64,000 bases of DNA from Diatrype stigma (lineage: Eukaryota; Ascomycota; Sordariomycetes; Xylariales; Diatrypaceae). The notes under the pieces were generated by a model. It was not told the origin of the DNA. It saw only the letters and a list, made by a program, of their open reading frames with translations, and made no database searches. Where the stretch lies: positions 62,001-126,000 of the forward strand of contig JAKJXP020000025.1 of assembly GCA_022225965.2 (NCBI GenBank), read 5' to 3'. Every line of letters starts with the position of its first letter. The first letter of the stretch is position 1. Below, piece by piece: positions 1 through 11,367 of this stretch. Both the position numbers and the translations under genes were made by a program.

Positions 1-1057
1 GTATGCGACAACGTGGTTGAATACGAGGTAGTTATCATTGTCATTGTCATTCTGCACCATTCTATTTTCATTAACGATGAGGTTTTATAGGTAGTTGTGG
101 CCGATGGTAGTATCGTTACGGCCAGTTCGACAAGTCACGAAGATCTATTCTGGGCGCTCAAGGGAGGCAGCAGCAACTTTGGTATGTTGACAACACAGCA
201 GAACGACCCATACTCAGCATGAGACACTAACCGGCGCACTTCTAGGTATTGTAACTAAATTCACCACGCCCACCTTTCCAATCCAGCAGATCTGGGGTGG
301 CATGCAGATTTTCACCGTCGAGCAGTTGCCCGATGTATTCCAGGCCCTGTACGAGTACCAGACGACACCAGACAAGGACCTTTACGCCAACCTGATCATC
401 AACCCAGTCCCCATCAACGGATCGGTCATTCTGACTCTGGTCTACCTGAAGCCCGTGGAACGCCCGGAGGCCTACGCGCCATTCTACAAACTCACCCCGA
501 CGGCGGACCAGACGGGCTTCCTGACGCTGCACGAGCTCATGGCGCAGTTCCCGCTGCCTCCCATCCCGCGGTGGACGTGGTACGAGAGCAGCTTCCAGCC
601 CGACAGCGCGCTGTACGCGCAGCTCAGCGACCTCATCCGCACGAGCGCCGAGGTGGAGACGCTGTCGAAGCTGCAGGCCGGGACGCTCATCGGGGCGGTG
701 CAGCCGATCGGCAAGAACGTCGCCCTGCAGGGCCAGCGGCACGGGGGCAACGCGCTGGGCCTGCAGCCCGTGGCGCAGACCTGGTTCTCGCTCAACTTCG
801 GCTGGTGGCGCGAGGAGGACGACGCGGCGGCCTACGCGGCCATGGACGCGCTGCACAACAAGTTCGAGGGCCTGACCAAGGCCGCCGGCGCCAAACTCGA
901 CTTCTTCTTCATGAACGACGCGAACATCAAGCAGCCCGTCATCGCCTCGTACGGCGAGGACAACGTGCAGCGCCTGCGCGCCGTGCAGAAGGTCTACGAT
1001 CCCAACCTGGTGTTCCAGAAGCTCCTTCCTGGGGGCCAAAAGATCCCAGCCTCGTAG
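1..1057 (+). CDS. BBE-type FAD-linked oxidoreductase, 3' part
   Basis: The 5' end lies outside the window. Three exons are visible: 1-27, 91-181 and 246-1057 (309 codons before the TAG). The first two give a stretch ending in VVVADG, followed by [14 protein letters not shown] and then IVTKF, the end of the FAD-binding type 4 domain. The C-terminus has the berberine-bridge (BBE) signature, [10 protein letters not shown]. The family oxidises small molecules on a covalently bound flavin, is usually secreted or vesicular in fungi, and is common in secondary-metabolite clusters; the substrate cannot be told from sequence. The intron just before VVVADG sits at the same place as one in the complete paralogue at 6252-8199, and the extra intron at the NFG/IVT junction is absent there. 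The histidine for FAD attachment would be in the missing part. Confidence 0.9.
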
Positions 1058-2929
1058 GTAGGACGGGATAAAGTAGATACTAGTTAGATCCATCGAGCAA
1101 GCGGCGAAGGCGGAATCCGCGTTTCGCCGGCTACGCTTTTCAATGAAACGCAGCCAATTCATGCTCCTTTTGCAGGCTACATTGTGTAAGATTGCACTAT
1201 ATCGTGCATGAACTAGTAGGATAGAAAATATCTGCGGTGATTGCGCGCCACTCCATGCTACCATGCGTAGTAAGAAAAAGAAGAACCAGCCTTGGTTATT
1301 TTCCAGCCAAGTCGGAGCTGAACCATGGATCTGGCTGGACGGGTTTATAATGATGGGGGCCAGTTCTGGATGGCGGTTGAGACAAGTTGGAAACAGGGAC
1401 GGGAAGTCGTTTGTTATTGGGCCGGGAATTTGAGCATCCTTCCAATGAACCAAGAATCTATATGAAGCATCGGTTCCCAATCCCACCCTTACCCGCCTTC
1501 ATAACGTGCGCGAAACTCGGGTTCAATAGTGCAAAGGGCGGGCAAAGTAGCCCTGGAACACATGCACTGCGACTCCGGACAGTGGGTGGAATCGGGCAGG
1601 TCGCAGTGGGATGGATAGATTAATCATTACAGTGCATATCGGCTGCAATTGGCATGCTGTTCCAGGTCCCGGCGGACGGATAACTCACTCACCCCTAAGA
1701 CGAACGATGCATGGATGGAGATGCTATGGCAAGTGGGATGTCAACGGCGGGCCTGGCCTGGCCGGACTCCTCAATATGACTGCATTGCTTGGCATGTTGT
1801 GTCGCATGATATCGCATCGACGGTGGTCAGCGGATTTGTCTCGCGCAAGGCAGTGGACGGCAGTTTGTATTTCTCCGAATTCTGATTTCAGCTCAGTAAG
1901 CACGGGCACTTACGGGTAAGTAGTCAAATATTCGCCTACCTCTGCCATAGGTGCTCCAATAGGGGCTAACTCATAACTAACTAGGGGCTGTATACTAGGT
2001 CGGTATGTAGCTGATTGATTGATCGTAGAAAGCTTGAAAGATATCGCCCCCCTTTCCTTTGACCTTGACAGGCTGGAAGCGGGGTTGAAAGCAACCAAGC
2101 CTTGATTTGGAACGACGGGTCAGCTTGAGCTTATCCCACCATCCAAATCAAGTTCCAATTCATACTGCACAGGCAGCGTATGTCGTGTTACCGGGGTCCC
2201 GGGAGGCCATACATAGGGCCATACATAGGCCCAACCAAGAGTCTAAGCCAGCCAATCAAGTTGCAGGGTTGGCACCGGATATCACATAACACAGGGATCT
2301 TCCATCCCTTCCATGAAAGCTGTTGATACGATACCAATACGCATACACCCACGGGAACGAATGCCAAGTAATCATCAAAGGCTATGCCATCATATCATAC
2401 CACATCACATCATCGACAGCAGTATATACGGTGCTTCACTCTCTTGCGGTTACCTACCAAGGTAATCAACACATGCAAATAAGGGTATGCAAGTGCGCTG
2501 CACCTCCACATGAGGCTCCCCGGCTCGTTCCGGTTGATCCTGCACCCGATCGTGTTGCCCTAAAGTAGTGAGTCCTAGATGCCTGTATAATGGGGCCCGG
2601 TGTCGCCTTATAAGTTATAGCGTTATAGCGCAAAGCCGTAGCCGTTTGTATGGAGTACATGATCCTTTTAGTCAGGTACTTGGTCGCTGGTCACACCAAT
2701 TGGCATAGGGACCGAGGGGCTACTCTAGCGCTACTTTAGGGCTGTCCGGGGTAGCAAGCGCAGTTGGTGGGGCAGGGGGTATCTATAGGCTATAGGCTTC
2801 ATTATAATAGGTGTGACCTTGAGCTTACGAGATAAGATGCATTGCAATCCGGTGGCTGTTCATCGGTTTATTACCCTACCCCCTAAGTTCCTCCCAGGGA
2901 AAAGGAGTCAGCTACCTGTCTACCATATC
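1058..2929. other. intergenic, no gene seen
   Basis: About 1.9 kb between the first FAD oxidase and the cupin gene. Open frames here are short, overlap on both strands and show no family motif. Base composition is mixed, with several TAGGTA/TACCTA words. I see no RNA gene. A 12-base likeness to the start of 18S rRNA near 2530 is too short to mean anything. Confidence 0.6.
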
Positions 2930-3836
2930 ATGGAGTGGTCAAGCTCAGACCAAGTGATCGAACTGTAAGAGCCTTCCTAGTATTCATTCACCCCCTGACC
3001 CCCTGCCGGTTTTGCCGGTTCAGGGGACCGCCACCCAACAACACCCGTTGGTGGCTGAGTTCTCCGAAGGGAAGGTCTGACGATGGGATTACCATAGCCT
3101 AGACGGAGCCGTCACCATCCGAGTAATCCGACATCCCGAGCGATCCTTCGCCTTCGATGTCACCCTCGACCTAGCAAGAGGCGCGAAGCACTTCGCGCAC
3201 CGGCCGTTCGTCCACTTCCACACGAACCAGGACGAGTACATCCAGGCGACCGAGGGCAAGCTCGCGATCGAGCTCGAGGGGGTCGAGCGCGTGCTGCTGC
3301 CCGGCGAAGACGAGTATTGCATCGGCGCGTGGGTGAACCACCGGAGCTACCCCCTCGAGCTGGAGAGGCAGGACGAGGGCAACACGATCGTCAAGTTCCT
3401 CCTGTCGGGCGCCAGGACGCCGGAGCCCTACGAGCTCAACACCTTGTTCTTCGAGAACTGGTACAAGTACCAGGACCACGTGGTCAAGACCGGCGGGAAG
3501 ATCGATTTGATACAGGTCTTGAGCGTATGTGAAGATCCCTCTTTGCTCCCTTCCCACCCCCCTCCCTTGAGTCGATAGTTGGCGCATCATCGAGGCTCAT
3601 GTGTGCTGTGCCAGACATTCGATGCTGCTGGGACGTACATCTCGCCTCCGAGATGGCTGCCTTTCGGCCGTCGAATCTCGCAGGTCGTGGGAGTCGTCGT
3701 GGGTAGATGGCTGGGTAGCCTTCTTGGCTACCAGCCTTTCTATCGTCAGTTCTCCACGGACTGGGAGCTGGCCTGCTCGGAAATGGAAGCCTCTATCTTC
3801 CATAGGCGATGGGCAGACCGTCACAAGGTAAACTAG
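2930..3836 (+). CDS. cupin-fold protein, 5' end uncertain (possible pseudogene)
   Basis: The coding signal is clear from about 3081. A cupin core contains HFAHRPFVHFHTNQDEY (metal-site His/Glu pattern) and LLPGEDEYCIGAWVNHRSY, followed by FFENWYKYQDHV. An intron at 3525-3614 joins IQVLS to TFDAAGTYISPP, and the tail has a hydrophobic segment (ISQVVGVVVGRWLG) before the TAG. I recall similar fungal cupin proteins with this tail. The 5' end is odd: the frame leading into the conserved-looking DYHSLDG meets an in-frame TGA at 3078-3080, with no ATG before the core. One splicing solution avoids it: ATG at 2930, exon 2930-2964, intron 2965-3097, exon 3098-3524, exon 3615-3836, giving 227 residues. 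That solution drops the EFSEGKV and DYHS residues which look coding. Either the gene is spliced this way or it is a recent pseudogene. Confidence 0.55.
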
Positions 3837-4206
3837 CTAGGTACTAGGAACATCGCCATCGCTTGAGCTATACTTAGGAACCCAGGGTGCGGCACGCCAT
3901 GTATACGGTGCTAGTTGATGCCTCCAAGGAATGATAAGCTATCCAGTGTTTCACTATATGACTAATAAGTTCATGATGGATGATTGTTTACTAGCTTATA
4001 TGAAGAATACCAAATTACATTATCATGACATGAACACAACCCACAATAGGGAATCGCATCTTGGCGAGAGAAGTGGCAGTCGCCAATGACGAGCTTCAAA
4101 AGCCCACCTACTAGAATTTGTACAACACGTAGACTGCTTCCAACAATACAATAGATGAAAGAGTGTTCTCAGAATGGTGCAGCCTGTGCAGGAAGTTAAA
4201 ACAACT
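3837..4206. other. convergent intergenic spacer
   Basis: About 370 bases between the ends of the plus-strand cupin gene and the minus-strand dehydrogenase. It should hold both 3' untranslated regions. It is AT-rich with no strong coding signal. Confidence 0.6.
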
Positions 4207-5335
4207 TCATCCGTTGATATCTCGAAGAATGTCATCCACTTTAGCGAAGGAAAGCTCGGTTATCGTTTCCTGCCAGAGCCGCTCTGACAACTTCTTGCCT
4301 TCGGGTGTGTAAATGATGGGGGCCATCCTGTTGAATCTGCGGTTAGCGGAAAACTCATCATTTTTGGCTGGCCGAGGTGTGTGTAGAGCAGGGAGGGGGG
4401 CGCGGGTTTACATACGGTACGACCTTCTGGAACGACAGGAACTGGCCGTGGACCTCGTCGCCATGGTTGACTACCGCATCCGTGATCATGCGAGTGCCCA
4501 CGGGGCACTTGTTGCCGACTCGTCTCTGCAGCGCCTTGATGATAGGGAACAGAGCTTGCTTGCTCTCGAAGTCGCGCGTGAACTCGGTATCGTGCACCGT
4601 GGCCGGCGACACAGCGTTGATTAAAGCGACCGAAGGGTGTACGCGCTTTGCCAACTCGTCGACGAAGAACTGGCCGAGCAGCTTGGACGTGAACATACGT
4701 TCTAACGGGTCCACCTTGCCGGGCTTGTCGAAGGCGGAGAGTAGGCTCGCCTCCTTTTTCTCGGGGAACTTGGCCCAAGCGGCGACCTCCGAGCTGACGA
4801 ATGTAATGCGACTTGGGTGTCCCTGGACGCCCCTCTTCGCTTTGACGACCGGGAGCAGCAGGAGTGCCAGCAGGCTTGTAGATAGGTAGTTGACCTGGAT
4901 CGTCTCGTCGTGGCCGGTATGCTCGTTGAAGACGCGGGTGGCGGGCGACAGGGCCGCGTTCAGGACGACGTAGTCGAGCCGCTCGAGGGTCTTGGTCCGT
5001 TCCGCGAAGGCCACGATGGAATCGTACTCGGAGAGATCCAGCTTCCACACCTCCACGGCGCCCGCCTCCAGGTTCCGGCCCTCGGAGCGCAGCTTCGCGG
5101 CGGCGGCCTTGCCCTTCTCCTCGTTCCGCACCGCGAGGATCAGCTTGCTCAGCCCCAGGTTCAGCAGCTGGCGGCCGGTCTCGAAGCCGGTGCCGGTGTT
5201 GGACCCGGTCACGATGGCCGTCCGCCCCTGTAGGTTGACGTCGCGGACCTCGGCGGGCTTGAAGGTGAGCTGTTGGTACAGGAAGCGGAGCACGCCCGCC
5301 TGCTTCTCGGGGGTCACGTCGAATTTGTTCGACAT
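4207..5335 (-). CDS. short-chain dehydrogenase/reductase lacking the catalytic Tyr
   Basis: Two exons, 5335-4416 and 4336-4207, encode 349 residues; the donor is GTATGT and the acceptor CGCAG. The Rossmann nucleotide-binding motif TGSNTGTGFETG follows RTAIVTG. NAALSPATR is the usual NAG-type segment, NYLST carries the conserved Asn, and ITFVSSEVA carries the catalytic Ser. The YxxxK site reads MFTSK, so the lysine is kept but the tyrosine position is Met (Phe follows). Members of this fungal SDR group normally have Tyr there, so normal hydride-transfer catalysis is doubtful. The start at MSNKFD fits the family length; an in-frame ATG lies 39 bases upstream (5374). It is divergent from the FAD oxidase at 6252 and may share its promoter region, which suggests a role in the same pathway. 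Confidence 0.85.
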
Positions 5336-6251
5336 GGTCGCGAATATTCGTTGCGGTGCTCGATCGGTAGACAATAACGAATTGCTATTAAGTCATAAGC
5401 GGGTTCAAATCGAACCCTACGAATATAGTAAGTTGTCTTGAACACTCGGTAGAAGCTGAAGCTAGGATGCAGGGATGGCTTTAGGAGGTAAGAGGAGGCA
5501 AGTGAGAGCCTGATGTTTGGCGATTAAGGCGTTTTTGGGGGGAGCGAATGACCGCAGACATAGTACCTGCCTGCCTACTCACGCAAGGGGGTGAACAAGG
5601 CTCGGCACTTCATACACGGGAAAACTGTCTACATAGTACATACCTGGGTGGCTAGGTGGCTATTTACGTGGCTACATACCTACCGTAGCATTGGGCCAAG
5701 CTCCATGAACCATGATCGTGTCACCAAATGTTATCAATAGCTTGTGTGTCGTCTTTTCTTTTGATCCAGGCACACTTGCCGTGTGCAAAGCCGGAAACGG
5801 CTGCGCGGCTTGTCAGCGTCGTCTCACGGTTACACGAATCCCGGGACACGATGCACCGTCCCGAACGCCTGCCTGGCTATCGCTTGGCCCAGAAGCATTG
5901 CCAGGTGATGTGAGGTAAGCAAGCATAAGACCGAAGTTGATTGCTTGCCGGCTGAGGTTGCATTCGCCTCTGACTACGCCAACCGTTAAATGCTACCCTA
6001 CCTTATTTATATATGTGCATGTACCAGGTACTCAACAACGGATCTCTTGTTTTGGTCTCATCTATTTACAAAATTTGATATTGTGTCTAGGATCGTGGCG
6101 TTAGGCTTCCAATATTCCTTTGCGGTGGGCGATGTCTTATTACCCATCTTGTAGCTTTGGGATGAACTACATATATCGGCTGCCCGTGTGTAGATCTGCT
6201 TCGTAGATAATCAAGGCTTCGGCATCGTCAGTAGTCTTATGACTAGCCATC
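5336..6251. promoter_or_regulatory. shared divergent promoter region
   Basis: About 0.9 kb between the divergent starts of the SDR gene (minus) and the second FAD oxidase (plus). It has no convincing coding frame and includes an AT-rich stretch with TTTATATATG near 6003. At 6032-6049 it carries an 18-base segment identical, as I recall it, to the 5' start of fungal 5.8S rRNA; see findings. That it serves as a two-way promoter is inferred from the layout only. Confidence 0.45.
6032..6049 (+). other. short match to 5' start of 5.8S rRNA
   Basis: The 18 bases TCAACAACGGATCTCTTG agree with the conserved beginning of fungal 5.8S rRNA, including the ITS1 edge. The next bases (TTTTGG, then CTCAT) resemble the expected TTCTGGCATCGAT only loosely, and the match then dies away. 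The flanks do not look like ITS. It is far too short to be a gene, and is best read as an rDNA-derived scrap or a coincidence. Confidence 0.4.
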
Positions 6252-8199
6252 ATGCTGTCTCTACTGTGTATCCTGGCAGCCCTATGCACCGTTGAAGCCA
6301 CCAAATCTTTCCGTAGCCCCATCAGATCTATCGTTCCCCCAAGATCTGACGCAGAAGACTTCTACTCATTCGGTAAAAGCCTGGGCTTATCTGACAGTGT
6401 AATACTTTCACTCGAAGACGACTATGGCAACGCAACTTCGCCTGCTGGGATAGCCCAGGTTGCCTGTCTGGTAGCGCAGGCCTCAATGGGACAGAACCAA
6501 GTAGATACTCCACCGTTGGATCAGACCGTTGTTGAGGAAAATTGGTATGTCAAGGGACTCAAGGCAGTACTGGTGACAAGCTAGTCAATGTGGTTGATAG
6601 ATGTCCACTGATACCGATACCGTACCTAGGTCTCAGACATGCGTCAGCGAGCCTGCCTGTATTGTGCAACCAAGGGACGAAAACGATATATCAGCAACCA
6701 TCCGCATCATAGGGTTCCTCAAAACCAAGTTTGCTGTCCGAAGTGGTGGCCATTCCCCCAACCCCGGTTGGTCGAGTGTTGGGCATGATGGGATTCTCCT
6801 GAGCCTAGAGAAGATCAACACGGTCAAACTATCGGAAGATCGGACGTATGCTACCATCGGTCCCGGTGCCCGTTGGGGTGCGGTATACGACTCATTAGAC
6901 CCCTATAAAGCTGTCGTTGCTGGAGCACGGCTTCCGGATGTCGGCGTGGGAGGGTTTTTCCTTGGTGGTATATATGAAAAGCACACCTTTGAAACCTGAT
7001 GCTCTACGTAACTAACTAAAATCTACTCGCTAGGTGGGTATTCGTATTTGACGAATCAATATGGATTACCAGTAGACAAGGTGAAGAACTTTCGGGTAAT
7101 TATTGCACACCCTTACATTCGCAACCAGCATGACTGTATAACTGAGTTTTCTTTAGGTTGTCTTAGGGAACGGTACGATCACCAATGCCAATGTGGCGGA
7201 AAATGCTCCCCTATTTTGGGCGCTGAAAGGTGGTGGCCCCAATTTTGGTATCGTGGCCCAGTATGACGTTTATACTTTACCAATATACGATGTTTGGCTC
7301 AAGATACTTGCATTCACTCCGGACCAGGCTAGGGAAGTTCTCACGGCTTATGATATATGGCAAAAAGAAGGTTCCTCCGACGAGAAGTCGAATGCATTCA
7401 TCACCATTGGGCTAGATTCCATCACCCTGGGCCTTTTGTATACCGAGCCCGCCAACGAAGTCCCGTTGGCATTTGGCCCCTTTTCGGACTTGGAGCAAGC
7501 GCAGGTGGTGGTAGGCCCAACAAACACGACTATTGCCTCTTTGATACAGATGATAGGTTCCAGCTTCTCAAGCACACAGGCTCGGTTAGTACCTCGTCGC
7601 GTTGAGTGAACCTTCGTTCTTCTAATCGTCATTATTCCTGCGCAGACACGATTATAGGGGCTGTAGCACTCGTATTGATGCCGATCTCACTAAACAAGTT
7701 TACACTTTTTGGCGAGAAAGGGCCCTCGAAGTTCAAAGCGCTACAGGTGCGAACCAGACGTTTGTTATTCAGCATGTCGGTGCAAGTTTCAATCGACAAG
7801 GATTTGAAGGTGGCGGTAACGCGCTCAATATTCCCCAAGGAGATCAACAATGTGAGTGCCCCTTTTGAATGCAGAGATCTCCAGCGATGAAGATACGAAC
7901 CTTATTGTGTCTAACTACATTCAGGGTGGACTACACTGGTTGACTGGATAAACGAAGAGGACGACGAACTGGTCCGCTCCGTTTCGATCGATACTTGCAA
8001 TCAATGGCAGACACTTGGTCAACAGCGCGGCTCCGACCTCTCTTTTGTTTATATGAATGATGCATCACGAGATGAAAACCCGTTGGCTTCATACGGAAGT
8101 GAGAACCTGTCAAAACTGAAGGAGATAGCGAGGGCGTATGATCCGGAGCATCTGTTCCAAAATCAGCAAAACGATGGATTTCTCCTGTCAAAGGCATAG
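6252..8199 (+). CDS. BBE-type FAD-linked oxidoreductase, complete, secreted
   Basis: Six exons: 6252-6544, 6630-6967, 7034-7095, 7157-7584, 7646-7851 and 7925-8199, summing to 533 residues. The protein starts with a signal peptide (MLSLLCILAALCTVEA). The FAD-binding type 4 domain has RSGGHSPNPG, with His139 the expected 8-alpha-histidyl FAD attachment site. It continues with YATIGPGARWG, VGVGGFFLGGGYSYL and [13 protein letters not shown]. The C-terminal BBE segment is AYDPEHLFQNQQ. No cysteine is placed for a second flavin bond, so single-point attachment is likely. The role is oxidation of a small metabolite outside the cytosol; the substrate is unknown. It lies head-to-head with the SDR gene and upstream of the prenyltransferase. 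All introns are GT-AG and the frame closes exactly, so the gene looks intact. Confidence 0.92.
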
Positions 8200-9016
8200 A
8201 GTATAGAGTAGACCGGTCTTCAAAAGATACAGGTGGACGTAGTCCAATACGGTGCAAAACCATGTAGCTACCTGTCCCAATTGGGTAACATCTCGCGATA
8301 TGCTTCAAACCATCACATGTGACTACCACGTAATCTGAGTCATGGAAGTCGGTTCGGCTGAAGCCTGCTTACCTCCTGTGTCAGGAGCCAATGCCGAGCC
8401 ATTGACAGATAGGAGATATTTACGATGGTACCGTACCACTCACATAAAGCATAGAGTCGCAATGCATCTTGCCGCTACTGACAGCTGTGGGACATCTCCA
8501 TAACAGGAGGAAAAGGTCGAAAGTCAATGGTACCAGTAAGCAAACGGACGGTACCTGTACCCATTTGGCCATCTACCGAGATCCCTGTACGGTGCGCCTG
8601 CTGCTTTCGGACCGTCCCTACTGTGAGTGTATACTCCTTTATATCCATACGCCCCTTTTCCCTTTTGGGATCCATATAGGATAAGACCCGACTGGTGACT
8701 AAGAACCCTGGCTTCTTCCAATTGGAAACATTGCACTTCTACGTAGCATTCATCCAACTTTTCACTCGGACATCAAGTCATAGGGCAGCCATTGCATATG
8801 CACGCGTCGTCACTTCAAAGCCTCAAATGGGATTTCCGGGCGGCTTGTAGGTACAGGGAATAGGTATGGTATTTGATACGATATGGGATCTTACATTTCT
8901 AATGGCGGCCTTTCTATGTTCTTATTCAAATCAAAGGTGACAAAGCCATCAAGCCACTGCAACAATAATCTTCTAATCCTTCTAACAACAACATCTTTTC
9001 CGAACCCCCTTTTAAC
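8200..9016. other. intergenic, upstream of prenyltransferase
   Basis: About 0.8 kb holding the 3' end of the FAD oxidase and the presumed promoter of the UbiA gene. There are no coding motifs on either strand. A CAACAA-rich leader precedes the ATG at 9017. Confidence 0.6.
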
Positions 9017-10051
9017 ATGAGCCCAAGTGCTAGTACCAAAGTCCACACTCCCGAGAAGAGCCCCTCGCAGGGCGAGCTATCCAAGCAATATGGCGGCAAC
9101 TATGCTGGAGGGTGGCTTGCTCGTCTCCCCCCGTCGTGGATCCCCTACGTTCAGCTAGCACGCCTCAGCCCTCCAGCGGGCCTGTTCCTGATCTACTTCC
9201 CCCACCTCTTCGGGATCCTGCACGCGGCGGTTGCGCAGCGCAGCGCGCCTTCGCAGGTCCTTCGGGCCTGCATCGTGATGCTGCCCGGCAGCTTCTTCTA
9301 CTCCAACGCCATCCACATCTGGAACGACCTGGTCGACGCCCCGGTGGACAAGAAGGTGCAGCGAACCAGCATGCGGCCCATCCCGCGGGGCGCCGTGTCG
9401 CCCCGCGCCGCTTTCGTTTTCACCGCCACCCAGGCGATGAGCGCCGCGTTGGTGCTGCTGTGCTTCATGCCCGCTGGCAGCGCGCGCTACGCCGCGCCGA
9501 ATATGATCCCCGTGCTCTACTACCCTTGGGCAAAGCGGCACACGCATCTTGCACAGCTCGTGCTCGGGATCTGGCTGGGATGGGGTGTCCTCATGGGATC
9601 CGTCGCCATGGGCCAGATCCCCTACATCGTCGGTCCCAGGCTCGCACATTGCTCGGTCGATGCTCCGACCATCGCTCTGTTCCTGGCCTGCGTCCTGTGG
9701 ACGGTCATCTACGATACCATCTATGCTTTCCAAGATGTGGAAGACGACAGGAAGATTGGGCTGAAAAGCCTGGCAGTTCTCCTTGGGGAGCGGACCAAGC
9801 CGGTGTTGTGGTTGATTCTTGGTGGTATGGTGCTCTTGCTTGTCAACAGTCCTCCTTCAAATGGGGAGGTGGGAGATTCCTATTACTTGTTCTCCGTATT
9901 CGGGAGCTTCATTTCCTTGGGAACCATGATCTACAAGGTTGATCTGAAATCGCCCTCGAGCTGTTGGTGGTGGTTCCGTTATGGTTTCTGGGTGACTGGG
10001 AGCTTGATAGCGGCAGGTCTGGGCTTTGAATATGTCGTTGGTATGCCGTAA
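9017..10051 (+). CDS. UbiA-family membrane prenyltransferase
   Basis: A single exon of 344 residues with many membrane spans. UbiA enzymes move a prenyl chain from an isoprenoid diphosphate to an aromatic or polyketide acceptor using Mg2+ held by two Asp-rich motifs. Both are present: NDLVDAPVD (Asn103, Asp104, Asp107, Asp111), followed by the basic RTSMRPIPRG, and DTIYAFQDVEDD (Asp233, Tyr236, Asp240, Asp243, Asp244), followed by KIGLKSLA. The N-terminus lacks an obvious mitochondrial presequence. The gene lies among tailoring oxidoreductases, so a meroterpenoid-type prenyltransferase is more likely than ubiquinone Coq2 or haem Cox10. In known clusters such enzymes farnesylate or geranylgeranylate a phenolic acid. 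That assignment is inference from context; family membership is clear. Confidence 0.9.
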   Translation: MSPSASTKVHTPEKSPSQGELSKQYGGNYAGGWLARLPPSWIPYVQLARLSPPAGLFLIYFPHLFGILHAAVAQRSAPSQVLRACIVMLPGSFFYSNAIHIWNDLVDAPVDKKVQRTSMRPIPRGAVSPRAAFVFTATQAMSAALVLLCFMPAGSARYAAPNMIPVLYYPWAKRHTHLAQLVLGIWLGWGVLMGSVAMGQIPYIVGPRLAHCSVDAPTIALFLACVLWTVIYDTIYAFQDVEDDRKIGLKSLAVLLGERTKPVLWLILGGMVLLLVNSPPSNGEVGDSYYLFSVFGSFISLGTMIYKVDLKSPSSCWWWFRYGFWVTGSLIAAGLGFEYVVGMP

Positions 10052-11367
10052 TAAGTGATTGTACGACTTCCTTCCTACGGTATAGGAAGCATGTTACATC
10101 AAAATGGCTCTTTATTGCGGCCTGCGATAGCAAAAAGGGGGGAAGGTAAATGCGCCTGAGTACTAGGTGAGATTGTCTATAATAATGTAGGGACGAAGAG
10201 AGGAACTATGACCCTAAGTATTTTGTGTACCTACTGTGAGGTTGACTGTCGCGATTGAAAATATAGGACTTGTACACACGGAGACAATTATACTTTGAAG
10301 CTAATACCCATTCAACGACGCACGTGGACTCATGATAACTGCAATAGGTATCTCACCAACGACTTCAGCTCCCGAAGAAAAAGAAATAGAAAGAGAAAAT
10401 AAAGAAAAGGGGAGGGGGGCGAGACGGGACCCAACATGTGTTCGAAACAATATACCAGTAAGAAACTCTTGAATATAATAAATATGTATTGTTATATTCT
10501 AGCTAGTCCTGTATCTGTGTTTCGGTATGGCTCGGCTGGGCTGCGTCAAACACTTAACAGTGACTATAACGTGTATGCTGGGGTGGTCCCACAATGAGTC
10601 GCCGTCTTGCCAGTAAGAAGGATGGAAACTGCAAAGACTAGCTCAGTTATACTACCAGGTAGGTAACCTATGTAGGTGTACACACTGTTATACATGAATT
10701 CTGTACGCCGTCTAGCTAGTTGCCTCTGAATGCTACGCTGGTGAGGGGTATGCGTCATATGTCCTGAGGCAGCCTTCGCCTCATCGTCCATTCAATGACA
10801 TGACAGCTTTCAGTGCAATCATACGCAATCAGTTCTCAAGCTAAGTAGTAAGATAGACCCTCTGTGGTAATATTTATAACGGAAAATATATGCAGAATTC
10901 TATGTGACAGTCACGATGTGAGTAGGTCGCTGACCCAATAGTCAACAAGGACTATCCATCTACTCTGTTACTCCAACGATACATCAGGAGACCTTCATAT
11001 GCGGATCAAATTCGACGACGTAACCTGGATCCGCATTTCCACCTACAAGAATGATCCAACATTTAGCATATGAGACAGCCCTGAAAACGCTCGTGGTATT
11101 AGCCATCCGCGAAGCACGAGAAGGCCGAAGGGCTAATTACGAGAAGGTATGCCCAACAAGAGACTCCACCTAAGTCACCACGATGTGCTAATACTGGCGA
11201 AGGTGCAAAATGAGTGGGCTATAGTCGTAAGTCGTTAAATGGCATATATGAAGGCGATCTTGATTATCAGCTCCCTCACAAGGGTTGGTTGCAGCCTAAT
11301 AACGGGCGACCATTAGAAAACCGTCATGGACGAGGTTCACCGGAATGATGCCAGGGGGTGTCGGACC
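10052..11367. other. intergenic, no gene seen
   Basis: About 1.3 kb, moderately AT-rich. It contains the prenyltransferase 3' end and a purine-rich patch (10375-10425). Only short overlapping frames are open, none with a motif. Confidence 0.6.

Noticed and set aside
242..1486. 414-codon minus-strand frame over the first FAD oxidase
   Set aside because: It is the antisense shadow of a clear BBE gene; the protein shows Arg/Leu-rich low complexity and no motif.
2529..2543. CCGGTTGATCCTGCA resembling the start of 18S rRNA
   Set aside because: Only about 12 matching bases and no rRNA sequence after it.
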